64,000 nt of DNA from Cylindrodendrum hubeiense (GCA_014621425.1 JAANBB010000011.1:62001-126000); one strand, 5' to 3'; positions 33,599 through 45,324 are shown, counted from the stretch's first letter. A program made the numbers and translations. The notes: generated by a model from the letters alone, not told the origin.

Positions 33599-36500
33599 TC
33601 TTATTACGAAGCCCACTACGATGAACCAGCTTGAACTTGACGGATGCATGGGAGGAAGAAAGAGGCGACAGCACTGCCGAAATACACGAGCGCGGGGCAG
33701 ACACGATGGTGGGATTGCGACGCAATCGCACCCGACACTCAGGCCGGTGGCAAGGCGTTATTGCGGGAGTTGGGTACTGCGGGCTCTGGGTTCACCAGAT
33801 CAAGGCATCGTCGGATAAATACGTAATACATGGCGAAGGCCTTTCTTGACACAAAGTTGAGTCGGGCTCACGACATTGAGTTCGGCACAACCAAGTCAGA
33901 AGGGGAATCATCTTGACCCTGTCGGCGAGGGTGTGGGAATCGTCTGCATCCTGCACCAGGTCTGGAGGAATCCGGACGAAACAGTCCATCGCTGCGGCCG
34001 TGGACGCAAGCGTCCGCACTGGGGCTGTCACTGGGGTGTGGACTGAGTTGACGTCTTAGAACGCCACCAAACCGCGCCGTGATTGCAGGCGCGTCTCTCC
34101 GGCCACAGGGGCATTGTATCGGGACACCGACAATGATGCCAAAGCTGTATGATCCATCCCAATGTCATTCCTGACTGCGCGTCCAATTCGTGGCCGCTGG
34201 TACCCGGCGGTAGCATTCGGGTTCTGGTCGGTCTAGAACCCTTTCCCCGCCTGCCATTGCTCACTATCCAGCAACAAGGCTGTTGATCCGACTTCGATGT
34301 ACGGCGAGGGAGGTGGTTGCTACATGGCTATCATACCCACGCCACCGGAGCTTCAGCCCTTGATCGATCCAAACGCTGCCGGGGGGATGGATTCGCCACG
34401 ACGCCAAGAGGGAACTAAGCCCCGTCTGAACTTGGGGTCACACTTTCAGCATACCCGCAAGCAGCTCAATGGCCGTGACCGCAGAACGACTCTGCTAGCC
34501 CTAGTCCTGGTCCCCATTCCCAGTGGCGTGCTAGGGTAACCGTTGCGTGGTGTCACTTGCGCGGGCGAGGGTCTTGCCCGTGATATATTCACCCCACCCT
34601 CCACCCGCTAATTCCGTATCGGTCGAGGATTCCTGGCGTAGTCTGGGCGAAAAATCCCCGCCCGTCGCTGTCTCCTCTCCTCCAGTTCAACTTAGCGCTG
34701 CCACCATACCCGTCGTCAGAACACACATCTCTCATGGCCTAGCTTACATTTATGCGATACGATACGTAGAAGACTTTTCTCAACCTCGTAGGGGTTTTTT
34801 TAAGAGGTAGGATACCCGCACTGTGCTGCCTATCCAACTGATTGTCAACATGCCTTTTACTGTTCGCCCCTCTAGCCTGCGGCCTGGCGGCTCCGCAGCA
34901 TTGGCTCACTGCGAATCAAGATGTATGCCTGGTCTTTGTTCCTGGGCGTACAGATGGGTATATGGACGTAGGCGTCTGTCGATTGCACGCGCCTTCAAAG
35001 TGCTCGTTGGTGACATGGGGGAGATCCAGTGCATCATCTACTGGCCATCCACTCCCAGGTGGAAATATTGAAAGAACTTCGGCCAACCGCTGTATTACAC
35101 CACCGCGTCATGATAGACTTTCATCGATTGTTTTTCCAAAGAGCAAATAGCGACTGATCGAAAAGATGGGCATGCTACTAGGACAGAGTATGCTGAGCAT
35201 CTCACTTTCCACCCCCAGCTCCTTCGGCGTCTTGTTTCGGCGCCACGACGAGGTGCGACCAGGTCTGACCGTGACTATCCTGCAACAAGAGGCCTCCTCG
35301 ATATACCAGTATATGAATGCTCGGAATAAGAGGGGGCGCATCTAAGGGCCATGTTAGCTACTGCCAGTGTTCAATTTTCTCGCAGAATCATTTGTGTCCT
35401 GACCTCAATCGTAAAACTTGCGGATCCACCAGAGTTCTGTCTTGGGAGAATCAGTTATGTTAGATGGAAGAGGTGAAACTGAGGTGTGCATTGGCAATTG
35501 TTGTTTCTAGCTATTAGAAGGATATCCGTTGACATCTTTTATAAATGTAAAGAGCCTTGGATCAGAACCTCAGTTACAATCAGATTCTGCCTCCTACTTT
35601 CTTTCAAGGCTCTGGACGTGATGTTCCTTAGGAGTTTTGGATCCTATTTTCCTTGCTTGTATGGATCCATCGATATTGCCTTCTTCGTTCAAACTAATTA
35701 GACAGTCTTAAATCCAATATAATGATATCAGAAACAGCATCGGTACTGAGCAAGCGGCTTGCATACATTCATGGATGACAGGCTGCCAAAGTACCTTAAA
35801 GTGTTTGCAAGCACCGCAGCCCCTCATTGCCGCTTCGGAGAGGGAGCAGAGACATCGCGGTAACGTTGCCCCGCCCGCTGCTGGAGCCGCAGAAAGGTTA
35901 ATACACGGGACGAACAGCAGTTAATATGACACGTCTATTAGTGCTGCCGCAGCCACCGGCATCCAGCTTTCCTACCAAGACCCTTAACTGGCCGCCTAAC
36001 TCTCATCAGATGGCACAATGGCCCACATGAACCATGTACATGGTGCTGCGTTCTTCTGGAAAGTAGAATGAACGCCGGGATTGACCTTGTTAGCACAATG
36101 GCGGCAAACAATAGGCATTGGGCGTTGCAGCATCCACGTGGGATTGTTTTGGCGCATTGCGAGAACACAGCCATTTCGAACGAAAATGAACAAAATAGAC
36201 AAGACTGGCGCGTACCACTCATGATATCATCGGATCAAACGATTCACTAATTAGTGCCATAGAAACGGGCCAAAATCCCTCCCAATTGATGACAACTGCT
36301 AATGAAGGTGCTGATAACATAAACCACAATAATGAGGGTGGACAGTCTACCTTGCTGTACCTAAAATCTTTCCTATTGATCTCAATAATTGATTAATTGA
36401 GTTGAACCAACAGCCCCAGAAACAGTGCGAAACTTCCTGTTCAAGGCGGCCCGCCTTGGATGACTCTATTCTGGCAAATGCGAGGAATGCATCAACACCT

Positions 36501-36719
36501 TGTACCCAAAGTTCTAAAGATCTCCGGCCCAATGTGCTGATTTCTGGAGGCCATGGTCGTAGCCGTGGTGTTGTCGCACCGTTTCTTTGTACTGCAGGCG
36601 ATTGCTTCCTCCAGTCTCATAGGCCTGTGCCTTGAGTCCATAGATGGTTGCCTTCATACTGAGACGATTATTTTATCCCTCTGGCGTAACTATGGGCTTC
36701 TTGTATAAAGATTTTCTAG
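33599..36719. other. gene-poor stretch, no supported gene
   Basis: Only short frames without recognisable domains were found on either strand. I see no tRNA and no terminal repeats. Confidence 0.45.
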
Positions 36720-36900
36720 ATCATTGAGCAGTTGCAGTCAGCGAATTGTATAAATTACATCTTGAGCAAGTATACCTCGTTGGTAAGGTCGGCTACGCCG
36801 CTGGACAATTCACAGTTGATACGCTCTAAATTTTCCTCGTTCACTGTAAGTTTCAATCTGTCTTCCTTCTTATTGGGCTCCGGGAACTGCTGGAAGCGAC
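36720..36900 (-). pseudogene. bZIP zipper relic
   Basis: The minus strand between 36844 and 36755 encodes VNEENLERINCELSSGVADL followed by TNEVYLLKM and a stop. This matches the zipper of the intact bZIP protein (DMEQVNRDL, VTDLANEVYQLKM) position by position. Just upstream, NKKEDRLKL corresponds to AKKREDTSKLK of the basic region, but the DNA-contact residues are lost and stops (TAG, TAA) occur in the other frames. It is a dead copy in the opposite orientation to the intact gene. Confidence 0.65.
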
Positions 36901-37212
36901 TAGGCTTCAGTGTCACATCTGTTTGTTCTGCTGCCCGTGTCGTCCAGGCTTCAAATTGGTACGCTTTCCATTGCTTCTGTCGCTATTCTAGGTTGCCTTG
37001 TTCTTACCGTTGTGTTTGCTACTACTGCTACTTTCATGGTGGCTTTCTAAATGCTCTGAACCTTACAGCGATAGTGCCTTGATATCATCGTTTTGCACAG
37101 TCTCACTTTGTGAATTCTTCAAGTCAATTGTCTGCCATTGTCGCGTTTTCGCTCTCGAAGCCTAGTCTTGTTCTCGGCTACTAGTGTGCTGGGTTAGTTG
37201 GTCTCTCGGTGT

Positions 37213-37293
37213 GGAATGCCCGTAAGGGCATTCCTAGCTGATGTGTCAGTTAGGATGTAAGTCTATTTGAGGCGTACTATCCCTTTTGGGATA
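37213..37293 (+). other. cluster of three stem-loops
   Basis: GGAATGCCC and GGGCATTCC (37213-37234) pair perfectly over 9 bp around a GTAA loop, a GNRA-type tetraloop if transcribed. CCTAGCTGA and TCAGTTAGG (37233-37254) pair with one G-U around TGTG. TATCCC and GGGATA (37278-37293) pair around TTTT. No coding frame overlaps. It could be a structured RNA, or part of a terminal repeat of an eroded element. Confidence 0.45.
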
Positions 37294-39801
37294 TTCCGGT
37301 AGGTATTGAGGCCTTTGGATAAGGTCAATTAGTCAGTCATTTAGAGCTGCAGGGTAGGATTGAGGGGTCACGGTCAGATTCATCCGGATTCTCAACCTTG
37401 GAAGCTTTCGTCATGCAGCGCGAAGCATCGTCATGAGTATCCAGCAGCAGATTTTCTAGCAAGCTCAATTTACGCTTTTTTTGACCCATCTTTGTGACAA
37501 TGTATAGTAACCCGTTTCATCAGGTGATGCTGATTAATTACGTCGGTCAGCTCGTTTATTTTGTTCACTTCGAGAGTCTTTTACCTGTGCCCCTACCGAT
37601 ATTATGGACGCATCTCCTTTGTGATGGCATCACCACAGTCACAACACCTGCTTTTTGTGGTGGGTTGTTGGGTCTCTGACCATCTCTTGTGCCTTTCCCC
37701 CACACACTAGAATGTCTGGCTGGTCAAATGAGGCTGTAAATCCCTTGGATGTTCCCTTTGAAGTAAAATTGAGCTAATTCGAATCGCCTGGAGAGTTGGT
37801 TTCGTAGCTACATGTATATTCAATATGAAGAGGACGAATATGCGCTAAGACAGATGATATGTTACCTTCAATCTGAAGCGAACCGATGAGGGCAGACTCG
37901 TTTACTGACCGGTATTGCTTCTATGGAAGCCTTGGAGGAATATTGAACAGGTTAGCAGTCAGCTCACATGTCAAGGCATTGAACTGGGGGAAGTCTCCCT
38001 TGTCAATAGCGTAAATGGGAGGATACAATGAGGGCTCATATAGTCCAGCTTCATTAGCGTAGGAGAGGGAAGAATGGCAAAGACTTTACACTCATCCCTT
38101 GTTAACGAGTAATCAAGAAAGTGATGCTTGGTTCGGATGATGATTCGGGCTGTTAGGAGGATGTACCCACGGCTGATCGGGAGCTTTGCGAGGTTGTAGG
38201 GGGACTGTATGTGCGAATATTCCGAATCTGGCGACATCTAATAATGCGGTCAAGGCAGACTAAAGTACAGAAATGACAAATAGTGCCAGAATGAGAACAA
38301 GAATGAGCTCTGCAGCTCTGCAGCTTTGATAAAGGCACGAGGGCTCAGGGAAGCATGCAGTGGTCGAGGGATAAAATCAGCGGTGGAGTAACAAGAGGCA
38401 CGGCAACAGGATGTCAGGTACCATACCAACAGGCCAGCGTCTCTGCTCTCAGAATATTCCCAGATAGGCCCCGAAGATAGAACGCAGGGCTCGCAAGAAA
38501 GTGCTAGTACTGACACAGTGTATGTTTTCCTTTTAATATTACCTTTGGGCCTGGACCGATCATCCAGGTTGATATGTAGTGAAGCGGCGGGGATTGCCGC
38601 ACCGGGCAGGAAGGGCCGGAGATGTGGGGCCGCTCGAAAGGGCGGATAAAAGGGAAGGTCTCCGACCAGAGACCTTGAGCAGCATCAAGCATCAACACAC
38701 AAGAGATATCTTCTAAAGGGTAGCTTGGTGGAGGAACGAGACCTTCCCTAGCCCTCCTAGCAGAGCCTGTTTTTAATTTCTGTATTATCTGTATTAATTC
38801 GCATTTTCCCCCGATTTTTCTCTGCTGTTAATCGCACCCGAGTCTTTGGGGTCGGGATTTACATCACTTCATTCACGGTTTTCAACGCCTTGCCAACGCG
38901 AAGACCACTTTTTTTCAGCCCAAGCACCTAATTAGATGCTTTCCTTCCTTTTGAACCAAGAGTCAAGAAGTCACAGCCGATAGCTCCAGCTGTGGCCTAC
39001 GCACATACCCGACCCAGGGAGACTTGCTGCTGACACTTGACCGAGGATTTCTGTGGGAGGGCACTTATTTGGTGTTGGGCTACGACTCTTTTCCCGCCGC
39101 TTCAGTAGCACGCAAGGTACACCCCCGATGGACTCTAGGCCAACCTAGACCTGTGGCCTTTGCAACCAGCTAGTACCCAGGTATTCATTCAAGGATAGAG
39201 GGGTGTGCTCCCAACTTGCAGACCCGTTGATGAGCCATCCCCTAACAGTGGAAATACCAGAGTCTCACTCCGTTGCGGCGACGTGTATGATAGAAGTGGA
39301 TATGGTTCATAGCGGAGAAGATTGACTAACGAGCAATGGATGAAACTACAGCGCTGAGCGTTGTGGTTTTGGAGCCCACCTGCTTCCTGTAAGCCATGGT
39401 TAAAGGCTCTTTGTCCAGACTCGGGCGGTCCCGTCCGATGGGATTGGCCGACGATACGCCGAAAACTACCGGAAAGTAATTCTGTATTATTTGTCACACT
39501 CTTTGTCGGGTCTTCCTAAACATTGGGCAGGCTAAGGGGTGAGATCTCCTCAGCCTCAGCCTGAGGTTGCCAGTACCCTTGCAAAATACAAATGCGTGTA
39601 ATATGCCTCATGACGCTAATGAACGATGACTCTTTAAGATTTGTGTCAGCTTATTGGTATCTGAAACCTGAGGTTGGCCGGATTATGTAATTGGCGGACA
39701 GGAATATTGAATCTCCTCTCTTGAAATTTTAACCTGTGCTTCGCTTTGCGTTATTTGATCTCCTCCCTTCTCCGTATTATCACCAATTTCCAAGCACCAT
39801 C
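37294..39801. other. gene-poor stretch and LOG promoter, no other gene seen
   Basis: Frames here are short and unrecognised. The last few hundred bases carry the promoter and leader of the LOG-family gene. Confidence 0.45.
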
Positions 39802-40592
39802 ATGACGGAATTCGTATCGAGCCAGAATGCGAAACCTACAGTAGTCTGCGTCTTGTGAGTATCTTCAACAATCAGCCATCATACAACGTGATTCTCTCTT
39901 GCTAAATGAACGATAGCTGTGGTGCATGTGCAGGTTATAACGTAGTTCACATGGAAGCTGCGCGCGCTTTGGCGTTGGAGTTTCACAAGAACAACATCCA
40001 TCTCGTGTATGGTGGAGGCACTGTTGGCTTGATGGGGGAGCTCGCAAAAACACTCGTTTCGCTTTCCGGACCCGAAACAGTTCACGGCGTAATCCCCAAA
40101 GCTCTTGTTAGAGTTGAAGAGGGGTACCAAGGAAAAGAGACGCAAACAGCAGCTAGTGCCCCCAAAGGCGAGAAAAAGGTAGAACGCATCGTGGAAAATG
40201 GATCACAGTCAGCTTCATTTGAGTTCGGCATGATCACCATCGTCCCGGATATGCACACTCGGAAGCGCCTTATGGCCACGAAGGTTCTTGAAGGTGGGCC
40301 AGGATCCGGATTCATTGCACTGCCTGGCGGATTCGGTACCCTGGAAGAAGTCATGGAGATGACGACGTGGAATCAACTTGGCATTCACCGTGTGGGAATC
40401 GTGCTGTTGAATATCAACGGCTACTGGGATGCTATCACTGCTTGGATCCAAAAAGCGGTGAAAGAAGGCTTCCTTTCCGATAGCAACGCTGGGATTATGG
40501 TCGACACCAGCAAAGTCGATGAGGCTCTGGGGAAACTGAGAGAATACCAAGTTAGCAGAGAGAGACTCGAGTTGTCTTGGAACGAAGAATGA
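39802..40592 (+). CDS. LOG-family cytokinin riboside monophosphate phosphoribohydrolase-like
   Basis: Two exons, join(39802..39854, 39917..40592), give 242 residues. The intron (62 bp, GTGAGT donor) interrupts VVCVFCGACAGYN, the family's N-terminal nucleotide-binding segment. The catalytic signature PGGFGTLEEV is intact, with the preceding arginine segment MHTRKRLMATKV. Enzymes of this family split cytokinin nucleotides to the free base plus ribose-5-phosphate, or act on AMP; older annotation as lysine decarboxylase is wrong. Compared with bacterial and plant LOG proteins there is an inserted polar loop at about residues 90-125, rich in Lys, Glu and Ser. It is likely cytosolic. No clustered cytokinin genes are seen, so a general nucleotide-monophosphate role is equally possible. 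Confidence 0.92.
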
Positions 40593-41189
40593 GACAATTG
40601 ATGTATAATTTAAGACCAGCTAGAGAATCATGATCCTATGTAAAGTAGAGATTGGAGCGCTGGGAGAGCGGGTCAGGGAAGGATTGGTTGCATCTTGGTT
40701 GGTTTTGTATTTTAAAAAAGCTTCCGCTCAATCTACAGAAGAAATCCCCAGCTTAATATAATTAAATGAGTATTTACTATCATTTCCTGCTTATGCCAGT
40801 ACGATCCCATCTAATGTAGATAGGCTTCCAACCTCTGGATGTCCCAGGCTTACCCGCAACGTGATTGAAGCGGCTCGAAACGATGAAGACGGGCAGGAGT
40901 TGGACTTCACAGAAAAGTGTTTATGCCACGAGATCAGCCTAAACAACTGTTGGAATATCCCTAGATGATACATCCAACCAACCCCGTGGCAATGCTTTTG
41001 TGCATGGAGTATTTGTCAACCGGGATATTGAAATCGTGACTCACCAGCAGTAAGCGTAAACGTTGTCGTTGATCGCGTGAGCTGCAGCCCATGCCCCCAC
41101 ATAGGAATGGGGTTGAGGCTCCGCCAAGGGCTAGGGCAGCCGGCGCAGAGTGATAATGGAGCTCTGGATTGAAATTTTCCATCCAAGAA
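40593..41189. other. spacer, no gene seen
   Basis: This is the 3' region of the LOG gene and the upstream flank of the tRNA gene. No coding frame is supported. Confidence 0.5.
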
Positions 41190-41317
41190 AGCAATTTGGC
41201 GCAGTGGAAGCGCGGTATGTTCCAATTCCAACTCTATATCATCACAAGTTCGAAAACTAACTTGTCCCAGCCGGGCTCATAACCCGGAGGTCGCACGATC
41301 GAAACGTGCAATTGCTA
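41190..41317 (+). tRNA. initiator tRNA-Met(CAT), interrupted by a spliceosomal-type intron
   Basis: Exons are 41190-41214 and 41271-41317. Joined, they make a 72-nt tRNA. The acceptor stem is AGCAATT/AATTGCT (41190-41196 with 41310-41316), the D arm GCGC/GCGC, the anticodon stem CCGGG/CCCGG with loop CTCATAA, and the T stem GCACG/CGTGC. Initiator marks are A1-U72, three G-C pairs at the foot of the anticodon stem, and ATCGAAA in the T loop, where elongators have TTC. The same body occurs in the fungal initiator tRNAs I know (Neurospora, yeast). Box A and box B are intact and a run of seven T follows at 41346. The 56-bp insert lies between positions 26 and 27, not at 37/38 where nuclear tRNA introns sit. 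Confidence 0.88.
41215..41270 (+). other. 56-bp GT-AG intron-like insert inside the tRNA gene
   Basis: The insert begins GTATGT, has CTAAC at 41257-41261 and ends CCCAG, with nine bases between the branch motif and the end. These are the three signals of an ordinary fungal mRNA intron, and the length is typical. A perfect 7-bp inverted repeat, ACAAGTT (41244-41250) with AACTTGT (41259-41265), folds the branch region into a hairpin. Nothing resembles the bulge-helix-bulge fold cut by the tRNA splicing endonuclease at the usual site. Confidence 0.8.
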
Positions 41318-41345
41318 AGCAGCACGCCTCATCCGAGGCAAACAA

Positions 41346-41352
41346 TTTTTTT
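41346..41352 (+). terminator. Pol III terminator of the tRNA gene
   Basis: Seven consecutive T residues begin 29 bp after the tRNA's last base, a sufficient termination signal for RNA polymerase III. A small inverted repeat (GCCTC...GAGGC) lies between them. Confidence 0.75.
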
Positions 41353-41675
41353 GCTTCATCTCAGAGCTCTTTGGTATTTTTATCAGCAGTCTGATCTACA
41401 ATTCGTTCCACACGTTGATTATTTGCATCGTCCCCGACCCAGTTTGACTTTTTTAAGCCCAGTCCATCCAACGTTGGCATAAACCAATCAGCTTGCGCTA
41501 AAGTCTCGCCGCACAACACAGTGATGGCGAAAGAACGTCTCATTCAAGGTTTCATTCATCGTGGTAATGGTGCATTGGATGACGTCAACTCTCAGTTCTG
41601 CCCGAGATACAAACTTGACGGGAGATCAGATGATGGCTGTTTTTCTAATTTCGGAAAACTGGGGCCGCCATGATC

Positions 41676-41760
41676 CGACCCGCGAGAGTTGCCGACCCGC
41701 AAGAGTTGCCGACCCGTAGAACATACCGACCCGGCTAAGGCCCCGACCTACAAAAGATGC
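41676..41760 (+). repeat. five 17-bp tandem repeats
   Basis: Five units of exactly 17 bp run without gaps, each opening with CCGACC. The first two are CCGACCCGCGAGAGTTG and CCGACCCGCAAGAGTTG; later units diverge after the first eight bases. The array sits between the tRNA gene and the rhamnosidase gene, outside any frame. Confidence 0.85.
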
Positions 41761-42313
41761 CAGTCCGAACGAAATGGGACAACTCCCTCACAGGTTCCGT
41801 CTCATTCGAACCTAGAGACTAATGGAGTTCTTCGACTACGTAGTCTTATATATGTGAATTTATGTGCACTGAGGTATGAATTTCAGGATTGCTGTTCCAC
41901 GGCATATAATTCTAAAAGAATATTCAAAGGGCCGTGTTTTCTTATTCAGCTTGAGATACATCGTATTTAAATGCTTGCTCAAGGTTCGGCAGTTCTGGCA
42001 TGGCCTCGCGTTGGTCCACCCTTCGGGCCATCATGTCCTTCACGCAATGACCAATTCCCGCCCGAACCGAGTGGGTGGGTCCGCTGCCGCCCACCCCGAG
42101 AGAATAATTGCTCAATAGTTAGCATATCTGTTGGAACCAACCGTCCACGACGTTGGATAATTCGGTCCGACTCAGATGATGCGGGGAAATAAGCTTGCTC
42201 CCAACTTTTGTGTGGTCTGGCGTGGTGAGTTGGCAGTATAAATATGGGCTCTTGTATGTATCAAGCTACCCACTAGCAAGAAGCCCATCTATTCACCCTC
42301 TGTTTACGAAAAG
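41761..42313. promoter_or_regulatory. promoter region of the GH78 gene
   Basis: No gene is seen. A TATAAATA element lies at about 42237-42244, some 70 bp before the ATG, fitting a core promoter. Confidence 0.45.
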
Positions 42314-45300
42314 ATGAGTTCCCTTCGCAGTCTCCTATTGCTTGCGACTTTGCTTGCCAAATTCAAATTTGTCACCAATGCATCAAGTGTACCATGGCCA
42401 GCCATCCCGTCACCGGCGGTCTACTCAACCCCGCCCGATGCCCCATTCATTGAGCCGATCTCGGTTGTGCAGGGTCTGACCAGCGATTCGTCGGAAAACC
42501 TCTCTTCTCCTATGGTTTTCAATACTATTAACGATACTTATACACGTGAGCGAGCTCTCTATGCAGTGTGAAAGGTGTTCCACGCGTATTCTGACCATTT
42601 GTTGTTGAGCCAGTCGACTACGGGAGAGCTGTTGCAGGAAAGCCCAGATTTGCAATCACTTCTGTCACTGATTTTGCGCAAATTGAAGTGAGATATACTG
42701 AATCATACGTGTAAGTGCACTGCATGCCTGGGGATCAACCCGCCCGTTGACAAATGGTCATTTTTGCAGTGGTTTGGAGAACCCTCAAGGAGACGGCCCT
42801 TTCGCCTTCGCCAACGCTCTAGCTGCCACTTTCCGAGTCGAAACCTTTAACGTAACTCAGATTGGTGAGCTCAATGGTTACTTTATTCAAGGCTCGCAAA
42901 GATGGCAATCGATCCGACTCATTCGAGGATCCGGCTTGACTATCGAGAGGGCCGGCTTCGTCTCCACCATTGATGAAACTCCGGTACGTCACTGTATCCC
43001 ACTTACTGCCCCTCAACTCCACATACCATATGAAGTAACATCTACAATTTAAGATCGACTCTACCGCTGGCTATTTTGCCTCTAGCAATTCTACATATAC
43101 CGACATCTGGAATTTAGGGCCGCGCACTGAACACCTCTGTTGCTTTCCCCCTGGATCTCAATCATCCACATGGGAAATCTCTGAAAAGGGCGCTTACATT
43201 AGAGGCCAAAAGCCCGCTTCCACTGCACACATTTCCAACATGCAAAATTACTCTCTCAGCTTTGAGACGATGATTGACTTTGGTGGGACTGGATGGCGCC
43301 TCGACACCGAGATTGATGCAATTCAAGCAACTGGACCCATATGTAAGGAATGTCGGAAGTCAGCAATTTCTGCGCGCCAGCTAACTGCCTTTACTACTAG
43401 TTGTTCTCACTAGCGAATACCCTGAAGGGTCCTTTGCCAACATTGATCGAAATCTAGTGCCACCGAACACTCTAGTTTTAGGTCGAGGCTGGTCTCTCCA
43501 AAACCAGACGAGTTTGCCAGGATTTCTGCTGGACAAGTTCCCACTAAATATTGTCCGTGCTTGGGTCAATTCATCATCTCCTCTTACTAACATATCTACC
43601 AACAGAATGTGACGGAGAAGGAATGGCACACTATCAAATCATTATCACATGGTGATGATACTTACACTATCCTGCTGGACGGCCAAGAAATCGCAAATTT
43701 CAACATCAGCTCATATGGCGTCGGCAATTATAACCCATACATTCCAGGTGGTGCCAGCAAGAGCTTTGCCTTTGGTCCGTGGCAGGATCAGGCGGCCTGG
43801 ATCCGCAACGTCGATGTCACTCTAAGCACTGGAGAGACGATATACAGCAATTCCATGACTTCACCAGATGTTTTGATCGAGTACGGCGTTCAGGCTAATG
43901 AAGAATATATATGTTCAGATGCTGGTAAGCGGGATCGCTACTCTTGGCTAGGAGATCGCCTGATTTCTTCCCGTGTGACAATGGTGTCCACGGCGGAGGA
44001 AGAGTTTGTGTGGGGCCCTGCAGAGCAAGCTTTATCCAGACAAACAACTGCTGGGCAGGTGCCTATCAATACACTATTCTCCCCCATCGACACGGAGAGT
44101 ATTCTAATTAGGACCGCGAACGTCGATCCACTTATTGTCGACTACAGCTTTGACTTTATTCAAGTCATTTATGATTATTGGCTGCGGTACGATCTCGCTA
44201 AATAAACATCCCGTCAGATAATCGCTCTAATCCATTTTCATGTAGATCAGGCAATGATACCTTCATTCAACAGTACTGGAGTCAGATAGTCAGCATCAAT
44301 AGCTATGCTATCAGTCGATCTCTCGATCCTGAGACTCAGCTTTATGGAGCACCGCAGGGGCCATTCGGTATTCCCCTTTCGGGCGAAAAGGGCCAGGCAC
44401 TCGGTCCTGCCAATACCGTGTCACTTATTCTCGGGCTTGAGCGACTTGCTGACATGGCCGATTATCTCGGCTACGTATCATCTGCCATGGCCTATCGAAA
44501 ACAAGCTATATTGACCCGTGAAGCTGTGGATCGGCACCTTTGGAACTCTACGGGCGGGTTCTATGCATCTACAATTGGTGCATCCGGGTACGACATGATG
44601 GATATCGCCCAAGTCCTTCTTGGCAAGATTGGGACCGACGAGCGGCGTGGGGCTTACACGGACAAGCTGGCGGCGCTTCGAGTCCCAGCCGGCTACATGA
44701 ACGGCACTCGCTTCGGGGATACCCCACAAGTAGCTAACCCATACTACTTGAGCTTCTTGCTCGAAGGATTAGCAAAGGAAAACCAAACGGAGCTCTCCCA
44801 AGAGTTGCTCGACAATACTTGGGGACCGATGGTACGTCGCGACGTCAATTACACGGGCGCATACTGGGAATACGTCGTAAGTTGTTATTCTCTTTGCTAA
44901 CGTCCTTTTGGTGAAAGTGCTTATTTAATCCTCCCCGCAGAGCCCAGACGGCAAGTATCCAGGCCTCGATCTTTTTACCGCCAACAGTCACTACTGGGGC
45001 AGTTATCCAACTGTATTTCTCACAGAATATGTTCTTGGAATTCGACCAACAGGAAAGGCATATTCCGATTTTTTGTTCTCGCCGCTGGCGGGCTTCAAGA
45101 CAGAGTGGGTACAGGGTAGGGTCCCCACACCTGCGGGACTTGTCTTCGCAGCATGGGGTTACAATGCACAAGGGAAAGTTGTCATGGAGATCACGATCCC
45201 GGCAGAGCTTAGATGCACAATTATCCCTCCGTTTGAAGGCCAATTTTCGTTTAATGAGCAGGTTACCCAGAACCAGTCCATCACGGTAGTGGGGGAGCAG

Positions 45301-45324
45301 AAAGTGACCATCACAGAGGAGTAA
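42314..45324 (+). CDS. secreted GH78 alpha-L-rhamnosidase-like protein, frameshifted in exon 2
   Basis: Eight exons: join(42314..42545, 42613..42710, 42770..42983, 43054..43342, 43401..43552, 43606..44186, 44246..44876, 44941..45324). The sum is 2581 bases, one more than a multiple of three. A signal peptide (about 1-24) precedes a beta-rich domain and a six-hairpin catalytic domain. SDAGKRDRYSWLGDR is the GH78 acid-residue segment, and GAYWEYVSPDG and FTANSHYWGSYPT are C-terminal family marks. The family removes terminal rhamnose from plant polysaccharides or glycosides. In exon 2 the frame RAVAGKPRFAIT breaks at a TTT run (42659-42661), and the continuing family sequence SVTDFAQIEVRYTESY is in the next frame. 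Apart from that, every exon joins in phase. Either a recent loss of function or a base-calling error would explain it. Confidence 0.82.

Noticed and set aside
22340..36719. A transposable element explaining the gene-poor zone
   Set aside because: No reverse transcriptase, transposase, terminal repeats or target-site duplications were recognised. Only decayed duplicated blocks could be supported.
41215..41270. Reading the tRNA insert as an ordinary tRNA intron
   Set aside because: It lies at 26/27 and not 37/38, the anticodon arm is uninterrupted, and the ends are GT and AG with a branch motif.
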